DNA of 64,000 bases, from contig NZ_GG697141.2 in NCBI RefSeq assembly GCF_000155955.1, positions 568,855 through 632,854 on the forward strand, in the 5' to 3' direction. Source of the DNA: Mitsuokella multacida DSM 20544. Its GTDB lineage: Bacteria; Bacillota; Negativicutes; Selenomonadales; Selenomonadaceae. Shown one piece after another: positions 44,099 through 52,507 of this stretch. Below the pieces are notes generated by a model. That model searched no databases and was not told the DNA's origin. It was given only the letters and a program-made list of their open reading frames with translations. The position numbers and the translations under genes were made by a program. Positions within the stretch are counted from its first letter, which is position 1, and each line of letters starts with the position of its first letter.

Positions 44099-45067
44099 AT
44101 GATAGTGACATTGAGTGAAACAGCAGCCATCCTGTCGAGCGCTCAGCGGATCGTCATCACAGCCCACCAGAATCCCGACGGCGACGCCATCGGGTCCTCG
44201 CTCGGGCTCATGCACATCCTGCGCTCGCTCGGCAAGGAAGCTTCCGTTCTGCTCGATGATGATATCCCGGCCATCTTTTCGGTGCTGCCGGGATATGATA
44301 TTATTGGGAGACCCGACGAGGAAAAGCCCGTAGAGGCCGACCTGCTCGTCGTGCTCGACACGGCGACGGACCGCACGGGCTGCACCATGAAGGCCGTCCA
44401 TGCGGCGCATCTCCTCAATATCGATCATCATCAGACGAACGACGGCTCGGCAGAATACAGTTATATCGCAGCGACGCGCGCGGCGACGGCTGAGATCATC
44501 TACGACCTCATGCAGGAGCTGCCCGTGACGCTCAACAAGGAAATGGCCATGTGCATTTACACTGGCCTCGCGACGGATTCGGGCTTCTTCCGCTTCTCGA
44601 ACACGACGTCGCACACGATGCGCGCCGCAGCGGACCTCCTCGACCACGGCGTCGAGCCGAACGTCATCTCGGAGGCGCTCGAGCAGAAGCCGTACCAGAC
44701 CATCCGCGACATCGGCGAGGCCATCGAGCGCGCTGAGCTTTTCGCCGACGGCCATGCGGCCGGCATCTTCCTCGACTTGGAGACGACGGCGCGCATGAAG
44801 TCGACGGAGTCCTTCATCGGCATGATCCGCGTCATCGAGGGCGTCGACATCGCCGTCGTCCTCAAGACGAAGGAGGAGGGCATCTGCCGCGTCAGCATGC
44901 GCTCCAAAGGACTCGACGTCAGCGCGATTGCCGTGCAGTTCGGCGGCGGCGGCCACACGCGCGCGGCCGGCTGCACGCTCGCGATGCCATTCGAGGATGC
45001 CAAGCGCACGATCTGCGAGGCCATCTCGAAGGCCATTCGCGCCTACCATTGCCAGGGGGAGAAATGA
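44099..45067 (+). CDS. nrnA: DHH-family bifunctional oligoribonuclease/PAP phosphatase NrnA
   Basis: NrnA degrades nano-RNA fragments and dephosphorylates 3'-phosphoadenosine 5'-phosphate. The 322-residue protein has DHH motif I TAHQNPDGDAIGSSLGL, motif II VVLDTAT, motif III LNIDHHQTND, motif IV TGLATDSGFFRFSNT, and the DHHA1 domain with FGGGGHTRAAGC. It sits between rbfA and truB as in other Firmicutes. Its start is almost contiguous with the rbfA stop, implying coupling; its TGA overlaps the truB start region. Confidence 0.93.
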   Translation: MIVTLSETAAILSSAQRIVITAHQNPDGDAIGSSLGLMHILRSLGKEASVLLDDDIPAIFSVLPGYDIIGRPDEEKPVEADLLVVLDTATDRTGCTMKAVHAAHLLNIDHHQTNDGSAEYSYIAATRAATAEIIYDLMQELPVTLNKEMAMCIYTGLATDSGFFRFSNTTSHTMRAAADLLDHGVEPNVISEALEQKPYQTIRDIGEAIERAELFADGHAAGIFLDLETTARMKSTESFIGMIRVIEGVDIAVVLKTKEEGICRVSMRSKGLDVSAIAVQFGGGGHTRAAGCTLAMPFEDAKRTICEAISKAIRAYHCQGEK

Positions 45068-45960
45068 TGGACGGGTTTCTCAACATCCTCAAGCCGCCCG
45101 GCATGTCCTCGCACGACGTCATCGGCGCCGTGCGCAAGGTGCTGCACATGAAGCGCGTCGGCCATGCCGGCACGCTCGACCCTGCGGCAGCCGGCGTGCT
45201 GCCGATTGCCGTCGGGCAGGCCGCCCGACTCATCGAATACCTCGAGCTCGCCGATAAGACGTACCGCGCGGAGCTGACCTTCGGCTTTGCGACGGACAGC
45301 GGCGACGATACGGGGGAGATTACCGAGGAGGTAACAGACTTCACCATGCCCTCGCAGCAGGCCATCGAGCATGCGCTCTTGGGCTTCACGGGCAAGATAC
45401 GGCAGACGCCACCAGCGCACTCCGCCATCAAGATTGGCGGCAAGCGCGCCTGCGACCTCCTGCGCGAGGGCAAGGAAGTCGAGATCCCCTCGCGCGAGGT
45501 CACGATCCATGCGCTCGACATCGTTGCCTACCATCCCGAGGAGAAGAAGATACTCTTCGATGTCCAGTGCTCGAAGGGCACCTACATCAGGAGCCTCTGC
45601 CTCGACATCGGGGCGGCCCTCGGCCTGCCCGCGACGATGAGTTTCCTCGTGCGCAGCCGCGTCGGCGACTTCGCGCTCGCGGACGCGCTGACGCTTGAAG
45701 AGCTTGCCGAGGCGGGGGAGAGCGCCATCCTAGAGCCCGCGCATTTCCTCAGTCACCTCGAGCGCTACGACCTCGACCCGCGCCGCGAGAAGCCGTTCTG
45801 CAACGGCCTCGGCACGGGCGAGCGGCGCCATGTGCCCGAGACGGACATCCTGCGCGTCTACAGCGCGGGCCGCTTCCTCGGCATCGGCCGCTACGACCGC
45901 CGGAGCCAGGAAGTCATCCCGGCCAAGGTCGTTTGCCGCGAGCCTGCGACGAAGAACTGA
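45067..45960 (+). CDS. truB: tRNA pseudouridine-55 synthase
   Basis: TruB converts U55 in the tRNA T-loop to pseudouridine. The 297-residue protein starts MDGFLNILKPPGMSSHDV and carries the catalytic aspartate Asp38 in GHAGTLDPAAAGVLP, with RADLTFG-like, GTYIRSLCLDIG and C-terminal PUA-like regions. Of ATG 45064 and 45067 I choose the second because GGGGGA then has better spacing and the family N-terminus is matched. Confidence 0.95.
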   Translation: MDGFLNILKPPGMSSHDVIGAVRKVLHMKRVGHAGTLDPAAAGVLPIAVGQAARLIEYLELADKTYRAELTFGFATDSGDDTGEITEEVTDFTMPSQQAIEHALLGFTGKIRQTPPAHSAIKIGGKRACDLLREGKEVEIPSREVTIHALDIVAYHPEEKKILFDVQCSKGTYIRSLCLDIGAALGLPATMSFLVRSRVGDFALADALTLEELAEAGESAILEPAHFLSHLERYDLDPRREKPFCNGLGTGERRHVPETDILRVYSAGRFLGIGRYDRRSQEVIPAKVVCREPATKN

Positions 45961-45972
45961 GAGGGGAGCATT

Positions 45973-46911
45973 ATGCAGTTTTATTCAAGACTCACCACGC
46001 TGCGCGACGATTTCCCGCGGCTCGTCATTGCGCTCGGCATGTTCGACGGGGTCCATCGCGGCCACCGCAGCATCATAAGCCGCGCCGTCGAGCTCGCGCA
46101 CGAGATCGGCGGCACGAGCATGGTCTTCACCTTCAGCAACCATCCGCTCGCCGTCCTCGCGCCGCAGGCCGTGCCGCCGCAGATCAGCAACAACGCGCTG
46201 CGCCGTCAGCTCATCGAGGCGCTCGGCGTCGACGTGCTCATGGCCATCCCGTTCACGAAAGACCTCGCGCGCCGCACGCCGGAGGACTTCCTCGCGCTCT
46301 TGCGCGATTCCTTCGCGCCGCGCATCCTCGTCACGGGGCCGAACTACACCTTCGGTAGCCGCGGCAAGGGCACGCACCGACTCCTACAGCGCGTGGGCAG
46401 TGATTACGGCTTCCGCGCGGAGATCTGCCCGGCTGTCCAGCTCGGCGGCCGGCCCGTCAGCAGCACGCGCATCCGCGCCCTGATTGCAGGCGGGGACCTC
46501 GCCGCAGCCGAGGCGTGCCTCGGCCGCCCGTTCACCGTGCTTGACCGCGTCATCCACGGCGACAGGCGCGGCCGCACGCTGGGCTTCCCGACGGCCAACC
46601 TCGCCATCCCCGACGCCCAGGTCATGCTGCCGAACGGCGTCTACGCCGCGACGGCCCATTATGAGGGCAGGGACTATGCCGCACTCGCCAACATCGGCAA
46701 CAACCCGACGTTTGAGGGCTGCAACCGCCGCATCGAGGTCAACATCCAGGACTTTTCTGAAGACATCTACGACCGTCTGCTCGAGGTGCGCTTCCTGCAG
46801 AAGATCCGCGAGGAGGAGAAGTTCGCCTCGGTCGATGCCCTGATCGCGCAGATGCACAAGGACCGCGAGCGTGCTAAAGAAATCTGGCGCAATTGCTTTA
46901 CAAGCGATTGA
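45973..46911 (+). CDS. ribF: Bifunctional riboflavin kinase/FAD synthetase
   Basis: RibF makes FMN and then FAD from riboflavin. The 312-residue protein has the N-terminal FAD synthetase nucleotidyltransferase domain ([36 protein letters not shown]) and the C-terminal flavokinase domain ([42 protein letters not shown], and [13 protein letters not shown]). SD GAGGGGAG precedes ATG 45973. The promoter of rpsO lies in its final codons. Confidence 0.95.
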   Translation: MQFYSRLTTLRDDFPRLVIALGMFDGVHRGHRSIISRAVELAHEIGGTSMVFTFSNHPLAVLAPQAVPPQISNNALRRQLIEALGVDVLMAIPFTKDLARRTPEDFLALLRDSFAPRILVTGPNYTFGSRGKGTHRLLQRVGSDYGFRAEICPAVQLGGRPVSSTRIRALIAGGDLAAAEACLGRPFTVLDRVIHGDRRGRTLGFPTANLAIPDAQVMLPNGVYAATAHYEGRDYAALANIGNNPTFEGCNRRIEVNIQDFSEDIYDRLLEVRFLQKIREEEKFASVDALIAQMHKDRERAKEIWRNCFTSD

Positions 46912-46926
46912 CGACTGTGATATACT
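46897..46926 (+). promoter_or_regulatory. Promoter of rpsO inside the end of ribF
   Basis: TTTACA (46897-46902) and TATACT (46921-46926) are 18 bases apart, giving a leader of about 95 bases for rpsO. Confidence 0.55.
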
Positions 46927-46950
46927 ATTGAAAGTGCCAAATGGCAAACC

Positions 46951-46991
46951 TCAGCCCAGATTGCGAAGAACTCCGACGTATTCTTGGCTGA
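46951..46991 (+). promoter_or_regulatory. Structured rpsO leader (candidate S15 autoregulatory RNA)
   Basis: TCAGCC (46951-46956) pairs with GGCTGA (46986-46991), and AAGAA (46966-46970) with TTCTT (46981-46985) inside it. S15 mRNA leaders that bind S15 are known from several bacteria; whether this one does is inference. Confidence 0.45.
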
Positions 46992-47026
46992 TGGAGATTG
47001 AACAACAAACAGGAGGAATTCAACAA

Positions 47027-47305
47027 ATGCTGACTCAGGAAGCAAAACAGGAAATCATGCAGAAGTATGCCGTTCACGAGGGTGATACGGGTTCGCCGGA
47101 AGTACAGATCGCTGTCCTCTCCGCACGTATCGACTATCTGACGGAGCATCTCAAGCAGCACAAGAAGGATCATCATTCCCGTCGCGGTCTGCTGAAGATG
47201 GTCGGCCATCGCCGTCGTCTGCTCAGCTACCTCTACAAGACGGATATTGAGCGTTATCGTTCGATTATCGCAAAGCTTGGTCTGCGTTCCACGGTTGAGC
47301 GCTGA
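47027..47305 (+). CDS. rpsO: 30S ribosomal protein S15
   Basis: S15 is an early assembly protein that binds 16S rRNA helices 20-22. The 92-residue protein is typical throughout: [48 protein letters not shown] and [14 protein letters not shown] 47027 follows AGGAGG; the open frame upstream is leader. It has its own promoter and terminator and stands before pnp as in many bacteria. Confidence 0.98.
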   Translation: MLTQEAKQEIMQKYAVHEGDTGSPEVQIAVLSARIDYLTEHLKQHKKDHHSRRGLLKMVGHRRRLLSYLYKTDIERYRSIIAKLGLRSTVER

Positions 47306-47330
47306 TTGCTGGCGAGCGATCCTGAAGCGG

Positions 47331-47357
47331 AAAGCGGGAGCAATCCCGCTTTTTTTT
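47331..47357 (+). terminator. Intrinsic terminator after rpsO
   Basis: AAAGCGGGA (47331-47339) pairs perfectly with TCCCGCTTT (47344-47352), followed by T. Confidence 0.88.
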
Positions 47358-47421
47358 CTGGAAAAATAGAGATATACAAGAGATATAGAGGAATTGAGAT
47401 TCAAGATCCAAGGAGGTACAT

Positions 47422-49491
47422 ATGAATCGCTTTGAGATGGAACTCGCAGGCCGCCCGCTCGTCATCGAGAACGGACAGCTCGCGAAGCAGGCCAACGGCG
47501 CCGTCCTCGTGCGCTATGGCGATACCGTCGTGCTCGTGACGGCTACGGCCTCGGCTGAGCCGCGTGAAGGCGTCGACTTCTTCCCGCTGACGGTCGACTA
47601 TGAAGAGAAGATGTATGCGGCAGGCAAGATCCCGGGAGGCTTCATCAAGCGCGAGGGACGCCCGTCGAGCGACGCCATCCTCTGCGCGCGCCTGATCGAC
47701 CGCCCAATCCGCCCGCTGTTCCCGAAGGGCTTCCGCAACGACGTCCAGATCGTCGCGACCGTCCTCTCTGTCGAGCAGGACAACGCGCCGGAGCTCGCCG
47801 CCATGATCGGCGCATCGTGTGCCCTGACCGTCTCCGACATCCCGTTCATGGGACCGATTGCGGGCGTGCGCGTCGGCCGCGTCAACGATGAGTTCGTCAT
47901 CAACCCGACCGAAGAGCAGCGCAAAGTCTCGACGCTGAACCTCACCGTCGCCGGCTCCCACGATGCCGTCATGATGGTCGAGGCCGGCGCCAACGAGCTG
48001 CCGGAGGACGTCATCCTCGACGCCATCCTGTTCGGCCACGAGGAGATCAAGCGCCTCGTCGAGTTCCAGCAGGGCATCCAGGCCGACTGCGGCAAGGAGA
48101 AGAGCGAGCCGAAGCTCTTCCTCGTCCCGCACGAGATGGAGGAGGCCATCCGCGACTACGCCAAGGACCGCCTCGACGCCGCCGTGCGCAACCCGGACAA
48201 GCTCGACCGCGACGCCCATATTGCCGAGGTCACGACCGACACGATGGAACACTTCCTCGAGCTCTACCCGGAGATGGACAAAGAGATCGCCATCGCCATC
48301 CACGACCTCGAGAAGTCCGTCGTGCGCCACATGATCACGCATGAGAAGATTCGTCCGGACGGCCGCGAGGTCGAAGAAGTCCGCCCGGTATCGTGCGAAG
48401 TCGGCCTCTTGCCGCGCACGCATGGCTCCGGCCTCTTCACGCGTGGCCAGACCCAGATCCTCACGGTCACGACGCTCGGCTCCCTCGGCGACGAGCAGGT
48501 CATCGACGGCCTCGGACCCGAGACGACGAAGCACTACATCCATCACTACAACTTCCCGGGTTACAGCGTCGGCGAAGCTCGCCCGATGCGCAGCCCAGGC
48601 CGCCGCGAGATCGGCCACGGCGCCCTTGCCGAGCGCGCCCTCGTGCCGGTTATCCCGTCCATCGAGGAGTTCCCGTACACGATCCGCCTCGTCTCCGAGG
48701 TCCTCGAGTCCAACGGCTCGAGCTCCATGGGCTCTGTCTGCGGCAGCACCCTCTCGCTGATGAACGCCGGCGTGCCCATCAAGCGCCCCGTCTCCGGCGT
48801 CGCCATGGGCCTCGTCAAAGAAGGGGATCAGTACACGATCCTCACGGATATCCAGGGCATGGAAGACGCCCTCGGCGACATGGACTTCAAGGTCGCCGGC
48901 ACGACCGAAGGCATCACCGCCATCCAGATGGACATCAAGGTCGACGGCCTCTCCCGCGAGATCCTGTCCGCCGCCCTGCAGCAGGCCAAGCGCGGCCGCG
49001 CCTTCATCCTTGGCAAGATGCTCGAGTGCATCGACAAGCCGGCCGCTGAGCTCTCCCCGTACGCACCGCGCGTCGAGACCATCAAGATCAAGGTCGACAA
49101 GATCCGCGACGTCATCGGCTCCGGCGGCAAAGTCGTCAAGAAGATCATCGACGAGACCGGCGTCGACATCGACATCCACGAAGACGGCAACATCTTCATC
49201 ACCTCCAACGATGCCGAGGGCATGAAGAAAGCCAAGCAGATGATCGAGGACATCGTGCGCGAAGTCGAAGTCGGTGAGATCTACACCGGCCGCGTCACCC
49301 GCCTGATGAAATTCGGCGCCTTCGTCGAAGTCCTGCCGGGCAAAGAAGGCCTCTGCCACATCTCCCAGCTCGCCAAGCACCGCGTCGAGAAAGTCGAAGA
49401 CGTCGTCCAGGTCGGCGACCAGCTTCAGGTCAAAGTTGTCGAGATCGACGACAAAGGCCGCATCAACCTCAGCCACAAAGCCGTGCTCTAA
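47422..49491 (+). CDS. pnp: Polynucleotide phosphorylase
   Basis: PNPase is the trimeric 3'-5' phosphorolytic exoribonuclease of mRNA turnover. The 689-residue protein has two RNase PH-like halves ([12 protein letters not shown] and [16 protein letters not shown] in the first; [26 protein letters not shown] and [15 protein letters not shown] in the second), then a KH domain ([20 protein letters not shown]) and an S1 domain ([34 protein letters not shown]). The AAGGAGG SD is ideal. A bidirectional-looking terminator follows. Confidence 0.97.
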   Translation: MNRFEMELAGRPLVIENGQLAKQANGAVLVRYGDTVVLVTATASAEPREGVDFFPLTVDYEEKMYAAGKIPGGFIKREGRPSSDAILCARLIDRPIRPLFPKGFRNDVQIVATVLSVEQDNAPELAAMIGASCALTVSDIPFMGPIAGVRVGRVNDEFVINPTEEQRKVSTLNLTVAGSHDAVMMVEAGANELPEDVILDAILFGHEEIKRLVEFQQGIQADCGKEKSEPKLFLVPHEMEEAIRDYAKDRLDAAVRNPDKLDRDAHIAEVTTDTMEHFLELYPEMDKEIAIAIHDLEKSVVRHMITHEKIRPDGREVEEVRPVSCEVGLLPRTHGSGLFTRGQTQILTVTTLGSLGDEQVIDGLGPETTKHYIHHYNFPGYSVGEARPMRSPGRREIGHGALAERALVPVIPSIEEFPYTIRLVSEVLESNGSSSMGSVCGSTLSLMNAGVPIKRPVSGVAMGLVKEGDQYTILTDIQGMEDALGDMDFKVAGTTEGITAIQMDIKVDGLSREILSAALQQAKRGRAFILGKMLECIDKPAAELSPYAPRVETIKIKVDKIRDVIGSGGKVVKKIIDETGVDIDIHEDGNIFITSNDAEGMKKAKQMIEDIVREVEVGEIYTGRVTRLMKFGAFVEVLPGKEGLCHISQLAKHRVEKVEDVVQVGDQLQVKVVEIDDKGRINLSHKAVL

Positions 49492-49501
49492 GTACGTCAT
49501 A

Positions 49502-49540
49502 AAAAAGCTTCCCATCTCAGATTGAGAGGGGAAGCTTTTT
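49502..49540 (+). terminator. Intrinsic terminator after pnp
   Basis: An 18-base stem (AAAAAGCTTCCC...TCTCA with TGAGA...GGGAAGCTTTTT, one mismatch) closes on a GAT loop, ending in T. Confidence 0.88.
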
Positions 49541-49569
49541 CTAGTATCAGCAACTATCATAGAAATCAA

Positions 49570-49852
49570 GGCCGGAGCGAAGCAATCGGCCGCCTAATGT
49601 TCATAGCTGTAAACGGCCTGGAGCAAAGCACTCAGCCGCGCTACCGCAGCAGCTCAGTTTGCAGACATCCGCTCCGGGGCGTGGGCATGCATTCCGCCTG
49701 CAGGAGCGCAGTGACCGCCGCAGGCTGAGCCCCAAGCTGCCGCACCGAAGTCCGGCGATGTCAGAACGCCGCATCAGGCGGCGAAGCACCTAGATACACT
49801 ATCCGTAGCATGGGGCTCATTCAACGGAGCGACGAAGCCGGAATGTATGCCC
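49570..49852. repeat. Noncoding region with nested inverted repeats and repeated hairpins
   Basis: This gap of about 330 bases holds no credible gene. GGGCATGCATTCCG (49683-49696) is complementary at 13 of 14 positions to 49839-49852. Inside it TGAGCCCCA (49726-49734) pairs perfectly with 49811-49819, and inside that CGCCGC (49767-49772) pairs with GCGGCG (49778-49783). To the left are two hairpin-like units sharing a GAGC(G/A)AAGC loop (49574-49583 and 49620-49629), with weaker copies at 49703 and 49826. It adjoins the 3' end of a tyrosine recombinase gene and may be a structured RNA or recombination site. Confidence 0.6.
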
Positions 49853-49874
49853 ATGCCCTTTGCTGACCCCACAC

Positions 49875-50858
49875 TCACTTCTTGTACATCTTGTTGAGCG
49901 GGTTCTCCTTGAAGATATTGCCCTGCTCAATATATCGATGCACCATCTTCTCCGAGTGGTGCCGCGTCTGCCGCATGATCGTCAGCGCGTCGACGTCGTG
50001 CTGCGCCGCACTCGTCGCGAAGCCCCTGCGCAGGCTGTGCCCCGCGAAGCTCGCCGGATTGAAGCCCGCAAGCGCCGCGTACTTCTTCACGATCAGTGCC
50101 ACCGACTTGTCCGTGAGCTGCGAGTCCCGGAGCGAATGGCTGCGCGTGAACGGCCGGAAAAGAGGCCCCGTGTGGATGTCCGCGGCTTGCAGCCACGCTT
50201 GCACCGCGCGCACCGCGCAGACCTCCGGGTCCGGTGCATACGGCACCGCGATCTCCGTGCCGCGCCCGAGTTGGTCGCTCTTCGACTGCGGCACGAGGAC
50301 GACGAGCCCCTGCGAGGTAAACGTCAGATGCTCCACCTGTATCGCCACGAGCTCCGAGCGGCGGAACGCCCCCGCAAAGCCGAGGAAGATCAGCGCGCGG
50401 TCGCGCAAGGAGACGATGTCATCCCCGAAGCAGTCCGCCAGCACGTAGAGCGTCTCCATGAGGATCGGCGCCTTGCCCTGCTGGAACGTGCCCTTCTCGC
50501 GCCGTATCGCCTCCATCGCCGTCCGCACAAGTGCGTCCTTTGCCGGATTGTTCTTGCCCGTGTAGCCGGCCGCCATGTGGTTCTCCGAGATGGCCGTCAC
50601 GCGGCGCGCCACCGTATTCGCCTTCGCGTCATCCGCGAGGTCGTTGAGGTAGTTGACGATCGTCTCCGGCCGCGCCGGCAGGTCGCGCTCCCCGTGGTAA
50701 TGGCACCAGTCCGAGAAATCGCTCCAGTCCGCAGAATACGCCTTGAGCGTGTTGTCCGCCTTCGACTTGCCGAGGCGCGCCTTCGCCTTCTCCGAGAGAT
50801 GTTCATTTTGCTCAATGCGCTGGTTCTTGACCAGCAGGAAATTCTTCTTTGCCCGCAT
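49875..50858 (-). CDS. Tyrosine recombinase / site-specific integrase
   Basis: The 327-residue protein has a SAM-like core-binding domain (about residues 25-115: SKADNTLKAYSADWSDFSDWC, TVARRVTAISENHMAAGY) and a catalytic domain with Arg166 (GAFRRSEL), His274 and Arg277 (AGHSLRRGFAT), His300 (QTRHHS) and the nucleophile Tyr309 (MVHRYIEQ), so all active-site residues are present. ATG 50858 is taken, with AAAGGG before it; the longer frame upstream contains promoter sequence. No excisionase, phage or transposon genes accompany it, and no attachment-site duplication is evident. It could be a domesticated recombinase or a small mobile-element remnant acting on the repeats at its 3' side. Confidence 0.9.
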   Translation of the reverse strand: MRAKKNFLLVKNQRIEQNEHLSEKAKARLGKSKADNTLKAYSADWSDFSDWCHYHGERDLPARPETIVNYLNDLADDAKANTVARRVTAISENHMAAGYTGKNNPAKDALVRTAMEAIRREKGTFQQGKAPILMETLYVLADCFGDDIVSLRDRALIFLGFAGAFRRSELVAIQVEHLTFTSQGLVVLVPQSKSDQLGRGTEIAVPYAPDPEVCAVRAVQAWLQAADIHTGPLFRPFTRSHSLRDSQLTDKSVALIVKKYAALAGFNPASFAGHSLRRGFATSAAQHDVDALTIMRQTRHHSEKMVHRYIEQGNIFKENPLNKMYKK

Positions 50859-50895
50859 AGCTGCCCTTTCATCATGTATACCGTAATTTTCTTCT

Positions 50896-50901
50896 ATTAT
50901 A
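50896..50901 (-). promoter_or_regulatory. -10 box of the recombinase gene
   Basis: TATAAT is read on the minus strand, with TTGCAT 18 bases upstream of it on that strand. Confidence 0.45.
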
Positions 50902-50906
50902 GGGCA

Positions 50907-50921
50907 GATTTGTGCTATAAT
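50907..50921 (+). promoter_or_regulatory. Shared 15-base promoter element before the SGNH protein
   Basis: GATTTGTGCTATAAT contains an extended -10 (TGC-TATAAT). The identical 15-mer precedes the adhesin (54043-54057). Confidence 0.6.
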
Positions 50922-50968
50922 GCAATGCATGAAATCATTCATAGAATCCACGAAAGGGGGGAATCCCC

Positions 50969-52390
50969 ATGTTATCAAGAAAAGAAGCAAGAAAAGAGAA
51001 AGGAAACAAGAACGGCATCGGCCATAAGCACCTCACCGCCATCGGTGTCGGGCTCTCGTGTCTCGTCGTCGTCCTTGCGGCGCTCCTGCTGACGCAGCGC
51101 CATGAAGCGTCGTCGCAGCTCCTGACGCCGCCGCCCGCGGGCCTCAGCGCGACGACGGCCGAGACGCCGCTCTCGTATTCGCCAATCCTGACCTGGAACA
51201 CGGACGATGAGGCCGTCATGTACGAGATCGAGTTCTTCACCGAGCGGCCCGCGCATCTCTCGCCCGCAAAGAATTCCGAGGCCGCCGTCTTCCGCACGCG
51301 CAGCGTCTACCAGAACGCCTACAACGCGCCTTTGCGCGAATTCGCCGCGGACCAGCTCGGCTCCAAGACCGAGCCGCTCTACTGGCGCGTGCGCGCAATC
51401 GACTTCAACGGCACGCCCTACACGCCGTACAGCGACCTCGTGCCGCTCTACACCTCGCCCGACATCCCGCCGATGACGGCGCCCGTACTGACAGCTTCCT
51501 ACGGCGGCAGGCGAGGGGAGACGCTGCTCTATCCCGTCTACACCTGGATTGGCCAGGCGAATGCTGCGAGCTACGAAATTGCCATCTACGAGGTGAACCC
51601 CGAGGAAGAGCCCGCAGCTGAGCCCATCGAGACGCTGCGAAGTGACATGGCCGAGATTTACGATCCGCAGGCCCACTACGGTCCGACGCCGTTCTACTGG
51701 CGCGTGCGCGCCTTTGACGGCGAGGGGCAACCGCTCGGCGAGTGGTCGCAGGTGCGCTCCTTCCGCACAGACCCCGCCGACGGGTGGCAGGTCGCCGTGC
51801 TCGGCGACAGCATCAGCCACGGAGGCGGCCATTTCTCCTACAGTCCAGCCGTCTTTTCGTTCAGCTGGCTCCATTACCTCGACTTCCCGGCCATCAACCT
51901 CTCGCAGAGCGGTGACACGAGCGGCATGACCGCCGAGCGCTTCGACCGCGACGTCCTGCCGTTCCATCCGGCCTACCTCATCATCATGACGGGCAGCAAC
52001 AGCCTGCGGGCAGGGGAGGATACGGACGCCGTCATCGCCGACCTCGAGTCCATGCGCCAGCGCTGCCTCGAGAACGGCATCCGCCCAATCTTCGCGACGC
52101 TGCCGGCCATCAACCCCGACAACATCGACCACGTCTTTCAGGAGCCGACCGCTGACGACTGGCAGGAGCGCTTCGACGCAGTCAACGCCTACATCCGCAC
52201 GCATGCCTACATCGACATGGCCACAGCCATCCCGACACAGGATGGCCTGCTGCCGACGCAGTACGCCCTCGACGGCCTGCACCCCGACGCCAACGGCAAG
52301 GCCCTGATGGGCGCCTATGTCAACAGCGTCTGGCCCGAGGTCAAGGTCGCCGCTGACCAGGAACTCGAGGCGTACGAAGCGGGCGAATGA
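50969..52390 (+). CDS. Membrane-anchored SGNH/GDSL hydrolase with fibronectin-III-like repeats
   Basis: The 473-residue protein has a basic N-terminus, one membrane helix (LTAIGVGLSCLVVVLAALLL, a likely uncleaved anchor) and two fibronectin-III-like modules (about residues 50-155: ILTWNTDDEAVMYEIEFF...YWRVRAIDFNG; and 165-270: YTWIGQANAASYEIAIYE...FYWRVRAFDGEG). It ends in an SGNH domain with LGDSISHGGG, IMTGSNSLRAGED and the catalytic DGLHPDANGKA. It faces the periplasm or cell surface and probably removes ester groups from a glycan; substrate unknown. The SD AGGGGGG lies before ATG 50969. It is transcribed away from the recombinase and its promoter element is shared with the adhesin. Confidence 0.83.
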   Translation: MLSRKEARKEKGNKNGIGHKHLTAIGVGLSCLVVVLAALLLTQRHEASSQLLTPPPAGLSATTAETPLSYSPILTWNTDDEAVMYEIEFFTERPAHLSPAKNSEAAVFRTRSVYQNAYNAPLREFAADQLGSKTEPLYWRVRAIDFNGTPYTPYSDLVPLYTSPDIPPMTAPVLTASYGGRRGETLLYPVYTWIGQANAASYEIAIYEVNPEEEPAAEPIETLRSDMAEIYDPQAHYGPTPFYWRVRAFDGEGQPLGEWSQVRSFRTDPADGWQVAVLGDSISHGGGHFSYSPAVFSFSWLHYLDFPAINLSQSGDTSGMTAERFDRDVLPFHPAYLIIMTGSNSLRAGEDTDAVIADLESMRQRCLENGIRPIFATLPAINPDNIDHVFQEPTADDWQERFDAVNAYIRTHAYIDMATAIPTQDGLLPTQYALDGLHPDANGKALMGAYVNSVWPEVKVAADQELEAYEAGE

Positions 52391-52400
52391 AAAGCCTCTG

Positions 52401-52427
52401 GATTTGTGCTAATATCTGTACTATAAT
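52401..52427 (+). promoter_or_regulatory. Promoter-like region before the secreted protein at 52508
   Basis: GATTTGTGCTA (52401-52411) repeats the first 11 bases of the shared element, and a TATAAT box follows at 52422-52427. Confidence 0.45.
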
Positions 52428-52463
52428 GAAATGAGGGAAAGACAACAGCCTTTCCCTCATTTC
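52428..52463 (+). terminator. Perfect 14-bp hairpin after the SGNH gene
   Basis: GAAATGAGGGAAAG (52428-52441) pairs perfectly with 52450-52463, followed by TT. It immediately follows the TATAAT box, so it may be either the terminator of the SGNH gene or the start of the next gene's leader. Confidence 0.65.
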
Positions 52464-52507
52464 TTAATCTTTATCGTTGCAATTATTTTGACCTTGGAGG
52501 AATATCC

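Noticed and set aside
41167-44130. 987-residue open frame on the minus strand opposite infB
   Set aside because: It mirrors infB exactly, has no SD or family motif and consists of low-complexity Asp/Leu/Val/Ala sequence; this is the usual antisense artefact of C/G-ending codons.
47401-49569. 722-residue open frame opposite pnp
   Set aside because: It is an antisense shadow of pnp running through both its start and its terminator; no recognisable domain.
49522-49728. 68-residue + frame after pnp
   Set aside because: It starts in the pnp terminator and runs through the structured repeat region; composition is not protein-like.
49570-49860. tmRNA, 6S RNA, RNase P RNA or SRP RNA in the structured gap
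   Set aside because: The length would fit some of these, but I could not find the tmRNA ends, the RNase P core, the SRP apical motif or the 6S bubble sequence.
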